A DNA stretch of 64,000 bases from Luteimonas terricola (GTDB lineage Bacteria > Pseudomonadota > Gammaproteobacteria > Xanthomonadales > Xanthomonadaceae): the NCBI RefSeq assembly GCF_004352845.1, contig NZ_SJRX01000002.1, positions 547,158-611,157 of the forward strand, in the 5' to 3' direction. Below the pieces are notes generated by a model. It was not told the DNA's origin. It ran no database searches and saw nothing but the letters and a program-made list of their open reading frames with translations. The position numbers and the translations under genes are program-made. Positions 1 to 10,564 of this stretch are shown in pieces (position 1 is the stretch's first letter; the number at the start of each line of letters is the position of its first letter).

Positions 1-2
1 AC

Positions 3-887
3 CTGCGCGCGGTGGCCAGCCCCGACATCGAGGTGCGCTACGCCGGCGGGCGCCCGCTGCAGGTCAGCGGCCGCGTGCACGTGCCCAGCGCGCGCATGGA
101 CCTGGAGCGGCTCAGCGACGGCGTCTCGGCATCGCCGGACGTGGTGGTGCTCGACCCCGTGGATCCGGACGAAGGCCCGGCGATGCCGATGGAGCTCGAC
201 CTCACGCTGGCCATGGGCGACGACGTCCACCTCAACGGCTTCGGCCTGCAGGGCGAGCTGACGGGCGACCTGCGGGTGCGTTCGCGCGCCGGCCGCGAAA
301 TGACCGGCCAGGGCATGCTCGAGATCGGTGGCCGCTACGAAGCCTACGGCCAGGAGCTTGCGATCACGCGCGGACGCCTGGTGTGGTCGAACACGGCGGT
401 CTCCGACCCGGTGCTCGACATCCGCGCCGAGCGCAAGGTGGGCGAAGTCACCGCCGGCATCGACGTCAGTGGCCGCGCCTCGGCGCCGCGCGCGCAGGTG
501 TGGACCAATCCCGCCAGCGACGAGTCCGAGGCCCTGGCCCTGCTCGCCCTGGGCCGGCCGCTGTCGAGCCTGAGCGGACGCCAGGCCAGCGATCTCGACG
601 CGGCTTCCGCGGCGCTCAACGCCGGTGGCAGCCTGCTGGCCGGGCAGCTGGGCAAGCAGATCGGCCTCGACGACGCCGGCGTGATGGACTCGCGCGCGCT
701 CGGCGGCAGCGTGTTCGGGATCGGCAAGCAGCTGTCGCCGCGGCTCTACGTCGGCTTCGGCGTGTCGCTGCTGGGCACCGGCCAGGTGCTGACGCTGAAA
801 TACCTGCTGCGCAAGGGCTTCGACATCGAGATCGAATCAAGCACGCTGGAAAGCCGCGGCTCGGTCAACTACCGCCACGAGCGCTGA
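3..887 (+). CDS. tamB: TamB, C-terminal part (translocation and assembly module, inner-membrane subunit)
   Basis: The reading frame is open to the left edge, so the N-terminus lies outside the window. About 294 residues remain. The visible part matches the end of the TamB/DUF490 family: beta-rich repeats, then a conserved C-terminal block with KQLSPRLYVGFGVSLLGTG followed by VLTLKYLLRKGF near the stop. TamB spans the periplasm and works with the outer-membrane barrel TamA in outer-membrane protein insertion and phospholipid transport. Only 7 bases separate its stop from the stop of the convergent gene. Function is by family; the domain end is clear, the start is not visible. Confidence 0.85.
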   Translation: MRAVASPDIEVRYAGGRPLQVSGRVHVPSARMDLERLSDGVSASPDVVVLDPVDPDEGPAMPMELDLTLAMGDDVHLNGFGLQGELTGDLRVRSRAGREMTGQGMLEIGGRYEAYGQELAITRGRLVWSNTAVSDPVLDIRAERKVGEVTAGIDVSGRASAPRAQVWTNPASDESEALALLALGRPLSSLSGRQASDLDAASAALNAGGSLLAGQLGKQIGLDDAGVMDSRALGGSVFGIGKQLSPRLYVGFGVSLLGTGQVLTLKYLLRKGFDIEIESSTLESRGSVNYRHER

Positions 888-894
888 GGAGGAC

Positions 895-2184
895 TCAGCG
901 CGCGATGACGCGCGCGCCACGCAGGCCGGGAACGCCGTCGACCACGTCGGTCCAGACCACGTGTGCGATGCCACCGGCCACCGCCAGCTGCGGGAAGCCG
1001 GTGCCGCGGCCGCGCCCGGCCAGCGTGGCGACCTGCAGGCGCTGGTGTTCGGTGGCAAGGTCGGGCGAGCGCCGCGACAGCCAGAGCGACTGTCCACCCT
1101 GGTCTTCGCGCAGCCACAGCACCCAGGCCTGGCCGTCGGCCAGCGCCACGGTCACCCGGCCCTGCACGGCGTCACCGATGTCGATCGACACCGGTGCCGC
1201 GAAGCTGTCGCCGGCATCCGCGCTGTATGCGGCGCGCACTTCGGGTTCGCCCCCGGCGGCGGTGTACCAGGCGATCACGGCGCCCTCGCCCTCGGCGGCC
1301 ACCGCCGGTCCGTTGACGGGGCAGGCGGGCATCAGCCAGCCGTCGGCATGCACCGGCCGCGGCGTGGTCCAGGCCTCGCCATCCAGGCGGGTGGCGAGGA
1401 TGTCGCGGATCTCGCCTCCGGTCCGGCCGCGGTAGACCAGCAGCGGCCCGCGCGCGGTGACGGCGGCGCTGGTCTGGCAGCAGTCGCAGACGCTGGCGTC
1501 GATCTCGACGTCGGCGCCGCGGCGCAGGGCGCCATCGAAGTGCGCCGCACGCAGGGTCATCGCGCCCGCGGCGGCATGCCCGCCATGCGCATCGTCTCCG
1601 TCATGCGCGCCCGCCGTGTTCCTGCCGTCCAGCCAGGCGATACCGAGCCCGCCCTGCGCCGCGGGCCACATCGAGACGAAGCCGTGCTCGGTCTGCGTAC
1701 CGTCGTCGTGCGGGCTGACCGGGGTGCTCCAGCGCCGGCCGCCGTCGCCAGACATGGCCAGCATGACGTCGTAGGCATAGGGCGCATCGCCGTTCTTCTG
1801 CAGCCAGTGCGCCCAGAGCGCGCCGTCGGGCGTGGCCATGACGTGCGGCGTGTCGGCCCAGTTCACGACCATGCTGTTGCCGACCGCGATCGTGACCGGT
1901 GCCGTCTCCCAGCGCGCGCCGGCCACGTCGTAGCTGGAGAACTGCAGCACGTGGCGGCGCCCGGCCTGCGAGTTCGTCCAGGCCAGCAGCAGCTGGCGCC
2001 CCTGGACCCCGACCAGGTCGGGCAGCGCGGACCCGGGAAGCATTGCGGGCAGCGGCCAGTCCTCGACCACGCGCTCGGCGGCGGGATCGACGCTGGCGGC
2101 CGCGACGGGCACGGGGGCCGGTGCCTCGCCGCCGCAGCCGGTGGCGAGGCCCAGCACGGCAAGGGCAAGGATGGCGGTGCGCAT
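895..2184 (-). CDS. Lipoprotein with BNR/Asp-box (sialidase-like) repeats
   Basis: A 429-residue protein. The start is set at the ATG that opens a lipoprotein signal (MRTAILALAVLGLATGC, lipidated Cys17); the longer open frame upstream lacks coding character. Asp-box motifs of the S-x-D-x-G-x-x-W kind occur near residue 145 (SGDGGRRWSTP) and near 321 (SADAGDSF), so a beta-propeller like that of exo-sialidases is expected. A cysteine cluster VCDCCQTS lies near residue 231. Catalytic sialidase residues cannot be assigned by eye, so the substrate is unknown. It is divergent from the DUF2007 gene with only 27 bases between the starts, so both promoters must overlap. Confidence 0.7.
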   Translation of the reverse strand: MRTAILALAVLGLATGCGGEAPAPVPVAAASVDPAAERVVEDWPLPAMLPGSALPDLVGVQGRQLLLAWTNSQAGRRHVLQFSSYDVAGARWETAPVTIAVGNSMVVNWADTPHVMATPDGALWAHWLQKNGDAPYAYDVMLAMSGDGGRRWSTPVSPHDDGTQTEHGFVSMWPAAQGGLGIAWLDGRNTAGAHDGDDAHGGHAAAGAMTLRAAHFDGALRRGADVEIDASVCDCCQTSAAVTARGPLLVYRGRTGGEIRDILATRLDGEAWTTPRPVHADGWLMPACPVNGPAVAAEGEGAVIAWYTAAGGEPEVRAAYSADAGDSFAAPVSIDIGDAVQGRVTVALADGQAWVLWLREDQGGQSLWLSRRSPDLATEHQRLQVATLAGRGRGTGFPQLAVAGGIAHVVWTDVVDGVPGLRGARVIAR

Positions 2185-2211
2185 GGCGCCAGCGTACCGT
2201 AGGCCCAGCCC

Positions 2212-2625
2212 ATGTTCACCACCGTCGCCACCTATATCGATCCGATCGAAGCCCAGCTCGCGTCCGGCCTGCTGCAGGCCGAGGGCATCCCGGCGCGCCT
2301 GGACGACATCGGCACCGCGATCGCCAACTGGGAGTGGCGGCTGGCGATCGGCGGCGTGCGCCTGCGGGTGCCGGACGCGCAGGCCGTGCACGCGCGACGC
2401 GTGCTGGCGGCGCTGGAGGCGGGTGAGTACGCGCTCGACGAGGAGGCGCTGTCCGGTGAATGCGACGACGGCATCGGCGATGCCCGACGCGAGGCCGGCG
2501 CGCTGCAGCCGCCGGACCGCGAAAGCCTCTCCAGCCGCATCGCCTGGGCGGCGCTGATGCTGCTCGGCCTGCCGCTGCCCTGGCGACGTCGACGCGACGA
2601 CAACGCGGTCGTGCGTCGCGCCTGA
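2212..2625 (+). CDS. DUF2007 domain protein (putative signal-transducing protein)
   Basis: A 137-residue protein. Residues 1-70 fit the DUF2007 family: a short ferredoxin-like fold that starts with TVATYIDPIEAQLASGLL and continues with EGIPARL. The family is often called a prokaryotic signal-transducing protein but has no agreed reaction. The rest is acidic, followed by a short hydrophobic stretch (AWAALMLLGLPLPW, residues about 108-121) and a basic tail, which could anchor it to the membrane. It is divergent from the BNR lipoprotein and precedes tex by 96 bases. Confidence 0.7.
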   Translation: MFTTVATYIDPIEAQLASGLLQAEGIPARLDDIGTAIANWEWRLAIGGVRLRVPDAQAVHARRVLAALEAGEYALDEEALSGECDDGIGDARREAGALQPPDRESLSSRIAWAALMLLGLPLPWRRRRDDNAVVRRA

Positions 2626-2721
2626 CCCGCGCGTGCCGCGCTGTCAACGGGTACCGCGCATCGCGGTGCGGGGCCACAATCGACGGCCCCGCGGCCCGCG
2701 CCGCACGATGCAAGACCGCTG

Positions 2722-5118
2722 ATGCCTGACGCCAAGCCCGCGCTCGCGCGCAAGATCGCCCAGACCATCGCCGACGAGATCGGCGCACGATGCAGCCAGG
2801 TGGAAGCCGCCGTCGGCCTGCTCGACGAAGGCGCCACCGTGCCCTTCATCGCGCGCTACCGCAAGGAGGTCACCGAGGGCCTGGACGACACCCAGCTGCG
2901 CGATCTGGAAACGCGCCTGGCCTACCTGCGCGAACTCGAGGACCGGCGCGCCGCGATCCTCGCCAGCATCGACGAGCAGGGCAAGCTGACAGACGAACTG
3001 CGCGCCGACATCGAGGCCGCCGACAGCAAGGCGCGGCTGGAAGACCTGTACCTGCCCTACAAGACCAAGCGCCGCACCCGCGCCCAGATCGCGCGCGAAG
3101 CCGGGCTGGAACCGCTGGCCGACGGCCTGCTGGCAGATCCCACCCAGGTGCCCGAAGCGTTCGCCGCAGCTTTCGTCGATGTCGACAAGGGCGTCGCCGA
3201 CGCCAAGGCGGCGCTGGAAGGCGCGCGCGCGATCCTGCTCGAACGCTGGGGCGAAGATGCCACCCTGGTCGGCGAGCTGCGCGAGTGGCTGTCCGCGCAG
3301 GGCGTGATCCGCTCGAAGGTCGCCGAAGGCAAGGAGGCCGCGGGCGAGAAATTCCGCGATTACTTCGACCACGCCGAGCCGCTGGCGAAGATTCCGTCGC
3401 ACCGGCTGCTGGCCCTGTTCCGCGGCCGCCGCGAAGAATTCCTGCAGCTGGAACTCGATCCGGGCGCCGACGCCGAAGCCGGCAACGCCTACGCCGAGGG
3501 CCGCATCGCGCTGCACGTCGGCATCCGCGCCGCGGGCCGTCCTGCCGACGCCTGGCTGCTCAACGCCTGCCGCCTGGCCTGGCGCGCCAAGCTGCATCTG
3601 CACCTGATGCTGGATCTCTTCTCGCAGGCGCGCGAGAAGGCCGAGGCCGAGGCCATCACCGTGTTCGGCGACAACCTCGTGGACCTGATGCTGGCCGCGC
3701 CCGCCGGCCCCAGGGCCGTGCTCGGCCTCGATCCCGGCCTGCGCACCGGCGTGAAGGTCGCCGTGGTCGACGCCACCGGCAAGCTGGTCGCCACCGACAC
3801 GATCTTCCCGCACGAGCCACGGCGGCAGTGGGACCCGTCGCTGGCCGCGCTGAAGAAGCTCTGCGTCGCCCACGGCGTGCAGCTGGTCGCCATCGGCAAC
3901 GGCACCGCCTCGCGCGAGACCGACCGCCTGGCCGGCGACCTGCTCAAGCTCGTGCCGGAGCTCGCGATGCAGAAGATCGTGGTCAGCGAGGCCGGCGCCT
4001 CGGTGTACTCGGCATCCGAGCTTGCGGCGAAGGAGTTCCCCGGCCTCGACGTCTCGCTGCGCGGCGCGGTCTCCATCGCGCGCCGCTTGCAGGACCCGCT
4101 GGCCGAGCTGGTGAAGATCGAGCCCAAGGCGATCGGCGTCGGCCAGTACCAGCACGACGTCGACCAGTACCGGCTGGCGCGCGCGCTCGACGCGCGGGTC
4201 GAGGACTGCGTGAACGCGGTCGGCGTGCACGTGAACACCGCCTCGGGCGCGCTGCTGGCGCGGGTGGCCGGGTTGTCGACCACGGTGGCCGAGAACATCG
4301 TCATCCACCGCGACGCCAACGGCCCGTTCAAGCGCAGGAAGGACCTGCTGAAGGTGCCGCGCCTGGGCGAGAAGACCTTCGAACAGTGCGCCGGCTTCCT
4401 GCGCATCGCCGACGGCGACCAGCCGCTGGACGCCTCCGCCGTGCATCCCGAGGCCTATCCGGTGGTCGAACGCATCGTCGCCGCCACCGGCAGGCCGATC
4501 CAGGCGCTGGTCGGCGACGGCAGCTTCGTGCGCGCGCTCAAGCCGCGCGACTACGTCGACGCGCGCTTCGGCGAGCCCACCGTGCGCGACATCCTGGCCG
4601 AGCTGGAAAAACCCGGCCGCGACCCGCGCCCCGAGTTCAAGGCCGCGAAGTTCGCCGACGGCGTCGAAAGCATCAAGGACCTGCGCGAAGGCATGATCCT
4701 GGAAGGCGTGGTCAGCAACGTCGCCGCCTTCGGTGCCTTCGTCGACATCGGCGTGCACCAGGACGGCCTGGTCCACATCTCCGCGCTGTCGGACCGCTAC
4801 GTGAAGGATCCGCGCGAGGTGGTGAAGGCCGGCGACATCGTCAAGGTGAAGGTGCTTGAGGTGGATGTCGCCCGCAAGCGCATCGCGCTGACGCGGCGGC
4901 TGGACGACAGCCCGGCGCCACGTGAGGCACGAGAAGACGCGCGCCGCGGCGGCGGCGGGCGCGACGTGCGCAACCGCCCCGACGGCAACCCCCGCGGCAA
5001 CGGACCTGGCAATGGCCCGCGTGGCGGGCGTCCAAGCGCTGCCGGCGCACCGAAGCAGTCCGCGGCACCCGCCAACAACGCCCTGGCCGACGCCTTCGCC
5101 CGCGCCAAGCGCAGCTGA
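2722..5118 (+). CDS. tex: Tex, RNA-binding transcription accessory protein
   Basis: A 798-residue protein, the usual size for Tex. The order is: N-terminal helical region with the conserved [17 protein letters not shown] stretch near residue 37; a YqgF/RNase H-like domain from about residue 330 ([19 protein letters not shown]); helix-hairpin-helix segments around 500-560; and an S1 RNA-binding domain at about 655-730 ([19 protein letters not shown]). It ends in a Gly/Arg/Asn-rich tail of about 50 residues, which probably adds non-specific nucleic-acid contacts. Tex helps clear or restart stalled transcription complexes and affects gene expression broadly. It stands alone, with no tight neighbours. 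Confidence 0.96.
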   Translation: MPDAKPALARKIAQTIADEIGARCSQVEAAVGLLDEGATVPFIARYRKEVTEGLDDTQLRDLETRLAYLRELEDRRAAILASIDEQGKLTDELRADIEAADSKARLEDLYLPYKTKRRTRAQIAREAGLEPLADGLLADPTQVPEAFAAAFVDVDKGVADAKAALEGARAILLERWGEDATLVGELREWLSAQGVIRSKVAEGKEAAGEKFRDYFDHAEPLAKIPSHRLLALFRGRREEFLQLELDPGADAEAGNAYAEGRIALHVGIRAAGRPADAWLLNACRLAWRAKLHLHLMLDLFSQAREKAEAEAITVFGDNLVDLMLAAPAGPRAVLGLDPGLRTGVKVAVVDATGKLVATDTIFPHEPRRQWDPSLAALKKLCVAHGVQLVAIGNGTASRETDRLAGDLLKLVPELAMQKIVVSEAGASVYSASELAAKEFPGLDVSLRGAVSIARRLQDPLAELVKIEPKAIGVGQYQHDVDQYRLARALDARVEDCVNAVGVHVNTASGALLARVAGLSTTVAENIVIHRDANGPFKRRKDLLKVPRLGEKTFEQCAGFLRIADGDQPLDASAVHPEAYPVVERIVAATGRPIQALVGDGSFVRALKPRDYVDARFGEPTVRDILAELEKPGRDPRPEFKAAKFADGVESIKDLREGMILEGVVSNVAAFGAFVDIGVHQDGLVHISALSDRYVKDPREVVKAGDIVKVKVLEVDVARKRIALTRRLDDSPAPREAREDARRGGGGRDVRNRPDGNPRGNGPGNGPRGGRPSAAGAPKQSAAPANNALADAFARAKRS

Positions 5119-5256
5119 CCGGCCTCGCCAGCCCCTGCCCGCCGGCTCACTTCGGGAATCCCGATGCCGCCGCGGGCCCACCAGCCCCGTCGCCGGGACG
5201 CGCTGTTCAGCCGCGCGGGGCGTTCGTCCGGATACCGCGTGGGACAATACGGCTCC

Positions 5257-5439
5257 ATGAGCCAGCCGCATTCCCTCCCCGACAACGATCCGCGCCCGGT
5301 CCCGCCCGAGCCGCCCCTGCCCAGCGACTGCTGCGACAGCGGCTGCGATCCCTGCGTGAACGACAGCTACAGCGACGAGCTGCAGCTCTATCGCGAGCGG
5401 CTGGCCAAGTGGCTCGCGCGGCACCCGGGCGAGGCCTGA
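5257..5439 (+). CDS. Small oxidoreductase-like protein (PF09791-type)
   Basis: A 60-residue protein. The start is placed at the ATG of MSQPHSLPDN, because the longer frame upstream is low-complexity Arg-rich. After a proline-rich linker, residues 28-51 contain DCCDSGCDPCVNDSYSDEL followed by QLYRERLAKW. This is the cysteine-rich signature of the oxidoreductase-like domain found at the N-terminus of some redox proteins and in many short bacterial proteins. The four cysteines probably bind a metal or form disulfides. It lies 12 bases before a TlpA-family reductase, which suggests a shared redox setting. The exact role is not known. Confidence 0.75.
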   Translation: MSQPHSLPDNDPRPVPPEPPLPSDCCDSGCDPCVNDSYSDELQLYRERLAKWLARHPGEA

Positions 5440-5451
5440 AGCCCGGACCGG

Positions 5452-6297
5452 ATGAACTCACTGGGTCCTTTTCCGATGCGGACGGTCATCGTCGCGCTGG
5501 CGGCCCTGCTGGCATGGCTGGTCGTGCGCGCATGGGCCAGGCGCCTGCCGGATTCGCCACACGCACCCGAGCTGCGGCACAAGGTGGCGGGCGCCTGGTT
5601 CATCGATGCGCTGTTCGTCGGCCTGCTGGCGGCGCGCATCGGCTACGTGCTGCGCTGGTGGCCGGACTATGCCGCAGCGCCGAAATCGATCATCGCCATC
5701 GGCGATGGCGGCTTCCTGTGGTGGAGCGGACTGCCGGCCGCCATCGCCTTCGCATGGTGGCGCAGCCGCAGCGCCAGGGCACTGCGGCGTCCCCTTCTCG
5801 CCGGCATCGCCGCGGGCATGCTGGCCTGGCTGGCCTTCAGCGGCACCCTGGCGCTGCTCCGGAACTCGGCACCACCGCTGCCGGACTTCGAACTGGCCAC
5901 GCTCGACGGCACGCCCACGACGCTTGCCGCCCACGCCGGGCAGCCCGTGGTGCTGAACATGTGGGCCACGTGGTGCCCGCCCTGCCGGCGCGAGATGCCG
6001 GTGCTCGAGGATGCGCAGGGACGCTACCCCGGCGTCGCCATCGTGCTGGTCAACCAGGGCGAAGACCGTGGCGCCATCCGCGACTACCTCGACCAGCAGG
6101 GACTCGCGTTCGAACACATGCTGCTCGATCCGCATTCGCGCACCATGCTCGACACGAACACGCGCGGACTTCCCACCACCCTGTTCTTCGATGCCGACGG
6201 ACGGCTGGTGGATACGCACATGGGCGAACTGACCCGCGCCAGCCTGGCCGATACGCTGCGCCGCCGGTTCGGTGAGGTCGCGCATGGACGGCCCTGA
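5452..6297 (+). CDS. Membrane-anchored TlpA/ResA-family thiol-disulfide reductase with an Lgt-like membrane half
   Basis: A 281-residue protein. The N-terminal half (about 1-140) has several hydrophobic segments and resembles part of prolipoprotein diacylglyceryl transferase: a GPFPMRT start, then AARIGYVL, then GGFLWWSG. The C-terminal half is a TlpA-type thioredoxin fold with WCPPC at residues 174-178 and a cis-Pro loop RGLPTTLFFD near 238. It should reduce disulfides in the periplasm, for example for cytochrome c maturation. Without the full Lgt core, lipoprotein acyl transfer is unlikely; the membrane part may pass electrons or only anchor. It follows the small Cys-rich protein gene by 12 bases. 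Confidence 0.85.
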   Translation: MNSLGPFPMRTVIVALAALLAWLVVRAWARRLPDSPHAPELRHKVAGAWFIDALFVGLLAARIGYVLRWWPDYAAAPKSIIAIGDGGFLWWSGLPAAIAFAWWRSRSARALRRPLLAGIAAGMLAWLAFSGTLALLRNSAPPLPDFELATLDGTPTTLAAHAGQPVVLNMWATWCPPCRREMPVLEDAQGRYPGVAIVLVNQGEDRGAIRDYLDQQGLAFEHMLLDPHSRTMLDTNTRGLPTTLFFDADGRLVDTHMGELTRASLADTLRRRFGEVAHGRP

Positions 6298-6380
6298 CCC
6301 GCCCGGTGTAGAACCCGGGCCTCGCAAGCCCCTCCGGGGCCGATTGGCCGGGCCGATGCGCACAGTGGACAATACGGTGG

Positions 6381-7301
6381 ATGGAAAATACCGGTAGACC
6401 CGCCGCAACCACGCCGGACCTGAGGAAGTACGCCTGGCTGGCGATCGCCACCGCGGTGCTGACGGTCCTGCTCAAGGGCAGCGCGTGGGCCATCACCGGC
6501 TCGGTGGGCCTGCTGTCGGACGCCGCCGAGTCGATGGTCAACCTGGTGGCGGCCATCGTTGCCCTGGTCTCGCTGACCATCGCCGCCAGGCCGGCCGACG
6601 ACGACCACCACTTCGGGCACAGCAAGGCGGAGTATTTCTCCGCCGCGCTGGAAGGGATCATGGTGTTCGTCGCGGCGGCCTCGATCATCTACCTGGGCAT
6701 CGAGCGCCTGCTCAATCCCCGGCCGCTGGAGTCGATCGGTTTCGGCCTGGCCATTTCGATGGTGGCCGCCGTCCTCAACGGCGTCGTGGGGCGGATCCTG
6801 ATCGCGGTCGGCACCCGGCACCGCTCCATCACCCTGCGCGCCGACGGCAAGCACCTGATGACCGACGTGTACACCTCGATCGGCGTGGTGGTGGGCCTGG
6901 GGCTGGCGTGGCTGACGGGCTGGAACTGGATGGATCCGGTGGTCGCGATCCTGGTGGGCGTGAACATCCTGGTCACCGGCTACCGGCTCATTTCCGAATC
7001 CACCGCCGGCCTGATGGACGTGTCGCTGTCCCCGCAGGACAACGCCAGGATCCAGGCCATCCTGGACGCCCATGCCGAGACCGGCCGGATCGAATTCCAC
7101 GCGGTGCGCACCCGCGAGTCCGGGTCCCGCCAGTTCATGGAGATGCACATGCTGGTCCCCGGCGACTGGACGGTGCTGCGCGGCCATGACGCCATGGAAG
7201 ACCTGGTGGAGAAAATCGTGGCCGAGTTCCCGGCCATGCGCGTGACCGGGCACCTTGAGCCGGTCTCCGACCCCCGCAGCTACGAGGACATGACCCTGTA
7301 A
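6381..7301 (+). CDS. fieF: Cation diffusion facilitator (FieF-like) metal exporter
   Basis: A 306-residue inner-membrane protein with six predicted membrane helices and a cytoplasmic C-terminal domain. Metal-site motifs of the CDF family are present: SDAAES in helix 2, HHFGHSK in the following loop, and HLMTDVYTS in helix 5. Together they give the Asp/His ligands of the transport site. The C-terminal domain holds the ferredoxin-like dimer fold (IEFHAVRTRESGSRQF). The family exports Zn, Fe or related divalent cations in exchange for protons; the exact metal cannot be told from the sequence. It is convergent with mnmG, 28 bases away. Confidence 0.92.
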   Translation: MENTGRPAATTPDLRKYAWLAIATAVLTVLLKGSAWAITGSVGLLSDAAESMVNLVAAIVALVSLTIAARPADDDHHFGHSKAEYFSAALEGIMVFVAAASIIYLGIERLLNPRPLESIGFGLAISMVAAVLNGVVGRILIAVGTRHRSITLRADGKHLMTDVYTSIGVVVGLGLAWLTGWNWMDPVVAILVGVNILVTGYRLISESTAGLMDVSLSPQDNARIQAILDAHAETGRIEFHAVRTRESGSRQFMEMHMLVPGDWTVLRGHDAMEDLVEKIVAEFPAMRVTGHLEPVSDPRSYEDMTL

Positions 7302-7329
7302 CCGGACAGGAATATGGAGCGATTGCGGC

Positions 7330-9219
<1,890 letters not shown>

Positions 9220-9267
9220 GTCTCGATTATCGCGCCTGGGCGCGCGTCTGCGGTGAGCGGAGGGAAG

Positions 9268-9284
9268 TTGGCACGCATCCTGCG
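9268..9284 (+). promoter_or_regulatory. Putative sigma-54 promoter (-24/-12)
   Basis: The sequence TTGGCACGCATCCTGCG has GG at 9270-9271 and GC at 9282-9283 with exactly 10 bases between, and it matches TGGCACG-N4-YTGC closely. A start of transcription is expected near 9294. No protein gene follows on this strand; the next feature is a structured stretch ending in an intrinsic terminator. No activator site has been identified. Confidence 0.55.
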
Positions 9285-9293
9285 TTCGATACA

Positions 9294-9414
9294 GGCGCAC
9301 CCGGGATGGCAATCGCCTAGGGGGGCGTGGCCGGAGATTGGAACAGGGCTGGCCAAGCGCATCCCGGGGAAGCGAAGGGGCCGAACGTCGGGGGACGTTC
9401 GGCCCCGTTTTTTT
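9294..9414 (+). ncRNA. Putative sigma-54-dependent small RNA of about 120 nt
   Basis: No gene is predicted here. The 5' part can close into a 9-bp stem (CCCGGGATG at 9300-9308 with CATCCCGGG at 9360-9368). Inside it either TGGCC/GGCCA (9328-9332 with 9351-9355) or CAATC/GATTG (9310-9314 with 9336-9340) can pair. A perfect intrinsic terminator follows. Promoter, structure and terminator are all in the right order and spacing for a free-standing small RNA divergent from mnmG. It is not recognised as a known family. The alternative is an unannotated leader remnant, but nothing coding follows on the same strand. Confidence 0.5.
9377..9414 (+). terminator. Intrinsic terminator, 12-bp stem plus T-run
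   Basis: GGGGCCGAACGT (9377-9388) pairs perfectly with ACGTTCGGCCCC (9395-9406) across a 6-base loop. Seven T residues follow at 9408-9414. There is no protein gene upstream on the plus strand, which is why a small RNA is proposed. Confidence 0.85.
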
Positions 9415-9629
9415 GCCGCCGGCCGCATGGGCCCTGCGAAGCGGGATATGGCGCCGACCCCCGGCGGGAGCGGAACAGGGGGGATCCGGGCTCCCCCGCC
9501 GGGTGTCGACATTGGTCACCCCGGTTTACGTCGGAAAGCGACGCAACCGGTCAGTCGGTCCTAAGCTTGCGACGACTGCGCGCCCGGTGCAAGCACCAGG
9601 GCGCACATAACGAGACACGGTTCCGCCAA
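9415..9629. other. Intergenic stretch with two GC-rich hairpins downstream of the Gly/Tyr lipoprotein
   Basis: No gene seen. Near 9460-9510 a GC-rich inverted repeat (CCCGGCGGGAGC with GCTCCCCCGCCGGG) can form. Near 9589-9606 a second one can form (GGTGC/GCACC inside GCGCCC/GGGCGC, seen best on the minus strand). Both lie just past the stop of the minus-strand lipoprotein and may act as terminators, although neither has a clear T-run. Confidence 0.35.
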
Positions 9630-10442
9630 CTAGTCTTCCTGGGTTTGCGCGCGGGACGCCGGCGAGGAGCGGCTTGCCCTGGGTGCCGGCGCAGCCCGCG
9701 GCCTCGGGGCGGCGCGCGGTGCCGGAGCCGATGCACGCGGCTGCGTTACAGGGACAGTCCGGGACGGAGCCGGACGCGCCGGAGCTACCCGCGCCGGCGT
9801 ACGCATCGCGGGCGCTGGCGTCGACAGCCGCGGCCGCGTCCGGCGATCGGGTGCCGACACGCGGGCACCATCGTCGCCAACGCGCGGACTGATCGTCCGC
9901 AGACGATTGTCGGGCGGGGCGGTCCGCGGCGTGGGCATCCGACCGGCCGGTGCATTGCCGCCGCGCGGCGGCGCCGCGCCGCGGAGCCGCTGGATGTCGT
10001 CCTGCGAGCGCATCCGGTTCGGAGGCAAGGGCCTGCTCATCGGTGGCTGCGTGACGTCGGGCCGATCATGATCGTCGCGCGGCGGGCGCGGCGGGCGCGG
10101 ACGATGCGGCGGACGGTGCCCATACCCGGGCCGGCCGTACCAGTAGGAGCCGCCGTACCACGGACGGCCGTAGTATCCGCCGCCGCCGTACCCGAGCCCA
10201 CGGTAGTAACCAGGCCCGCCATAGCGGCCGTAGCCGTAGCCGTAGCCGTAGCCGTAGCCACCATAGCCGTAGGGCGAGTAGCCGTAGGGCGAATAGTAGT
10301 AATCGCCATAGGCCCCATGGGACGAGGCGTTGCCGTAGTAGTAGTCGCCGTAGCCTTGGCGGTCGTGGCTGCTGTAGCCGTAGCCCGTCGCGCAGCCTGC
10401 CAGGAAAAGGGAGGCGGCGAGGACGATGAGGATCTTGCGCAT
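9630..10442 (-). CDS. Gly/Tyr-repeat lipoprotein with Pro/Arg-rich tail
   Basis: A 270-residue lipoprotein; the signal MRKILIVLAASLFLAGC gives lipidated Cys17. Residues about 20-105 are a low-complexity Gly/Tyr region (repeats such as YGYGYGYGYG and SPYGYSPYGY). The rest is rich in Pro, Arg and Ala, with no recognisable domain. A purine-rich ribosome site (agggggac) precedes the ATG. Gly/Tyr-rich surface proteins can form flexible or self-associating layers, but no function can be assigned here. The repeat is carried at DNA level by a hexanucleotide array, so length may vary between strains. Confidence 0.7.
   Translation of the reverse strand: MRKILIVLAASLFLAGCATGYGYSSHDRQGYGDYYYGNASSHGAYGDYYYSPYGYSPYGYGGYGYGYGYGYGRYGGPGYYRGLGYGGGGYYGRPWYGGSYWYGRPGYGHRPPHRPRPPRPPRDDHDRPDVTQPPMSRPLPPNRMRSQDDIQRLRGAAPPRGGNAPAGRMPTPRTAPPDNRLRTISPRVGDDGARVSAPDRRTRPRLSTPAPAMRTPARVAPARPAPSRTVPVTQPRASAPAPRAAPRPRAAPAPRASRSSPASRAQTQED
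10227..10257. repeat. Hexanucleotide tandem repeat (about five GTAGCC units)
   Basis: Five tandem copies of the 6-base unit read as GTAGCC on the plus strand; on the minus strand they encode alternating Gly-Tyr. Two further imperfect blocks follow to 10310. Because the unit is six bases long, slippage would change protein length without shifting the frame. Confidence 0.7.
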
Positions 10443-10564
10443 GTCGCGTCCCCCTGTGTGGGTGCCGCCCCAGAGTCGGCCATGGCCATTGAATTGGGGC
10501 TTAACCCCTTCGAAACGCGGTCCCCGCTGCTGAACCCTACCCGCAACTCCGTTAGTCTGGGGCC

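Noticed and set aside
2644..5424. A 926-codon open frame antisense to tex
   Set aside because: High GC keeps the antisense frame open; tex has full domain support and the antisense product has no motif.
10201..10310. Short tandem repeats as a possible CRISPR-like array
   Set aside because: The units are 6 bases without spacers and lie inside a Gly/Tyr coding region.
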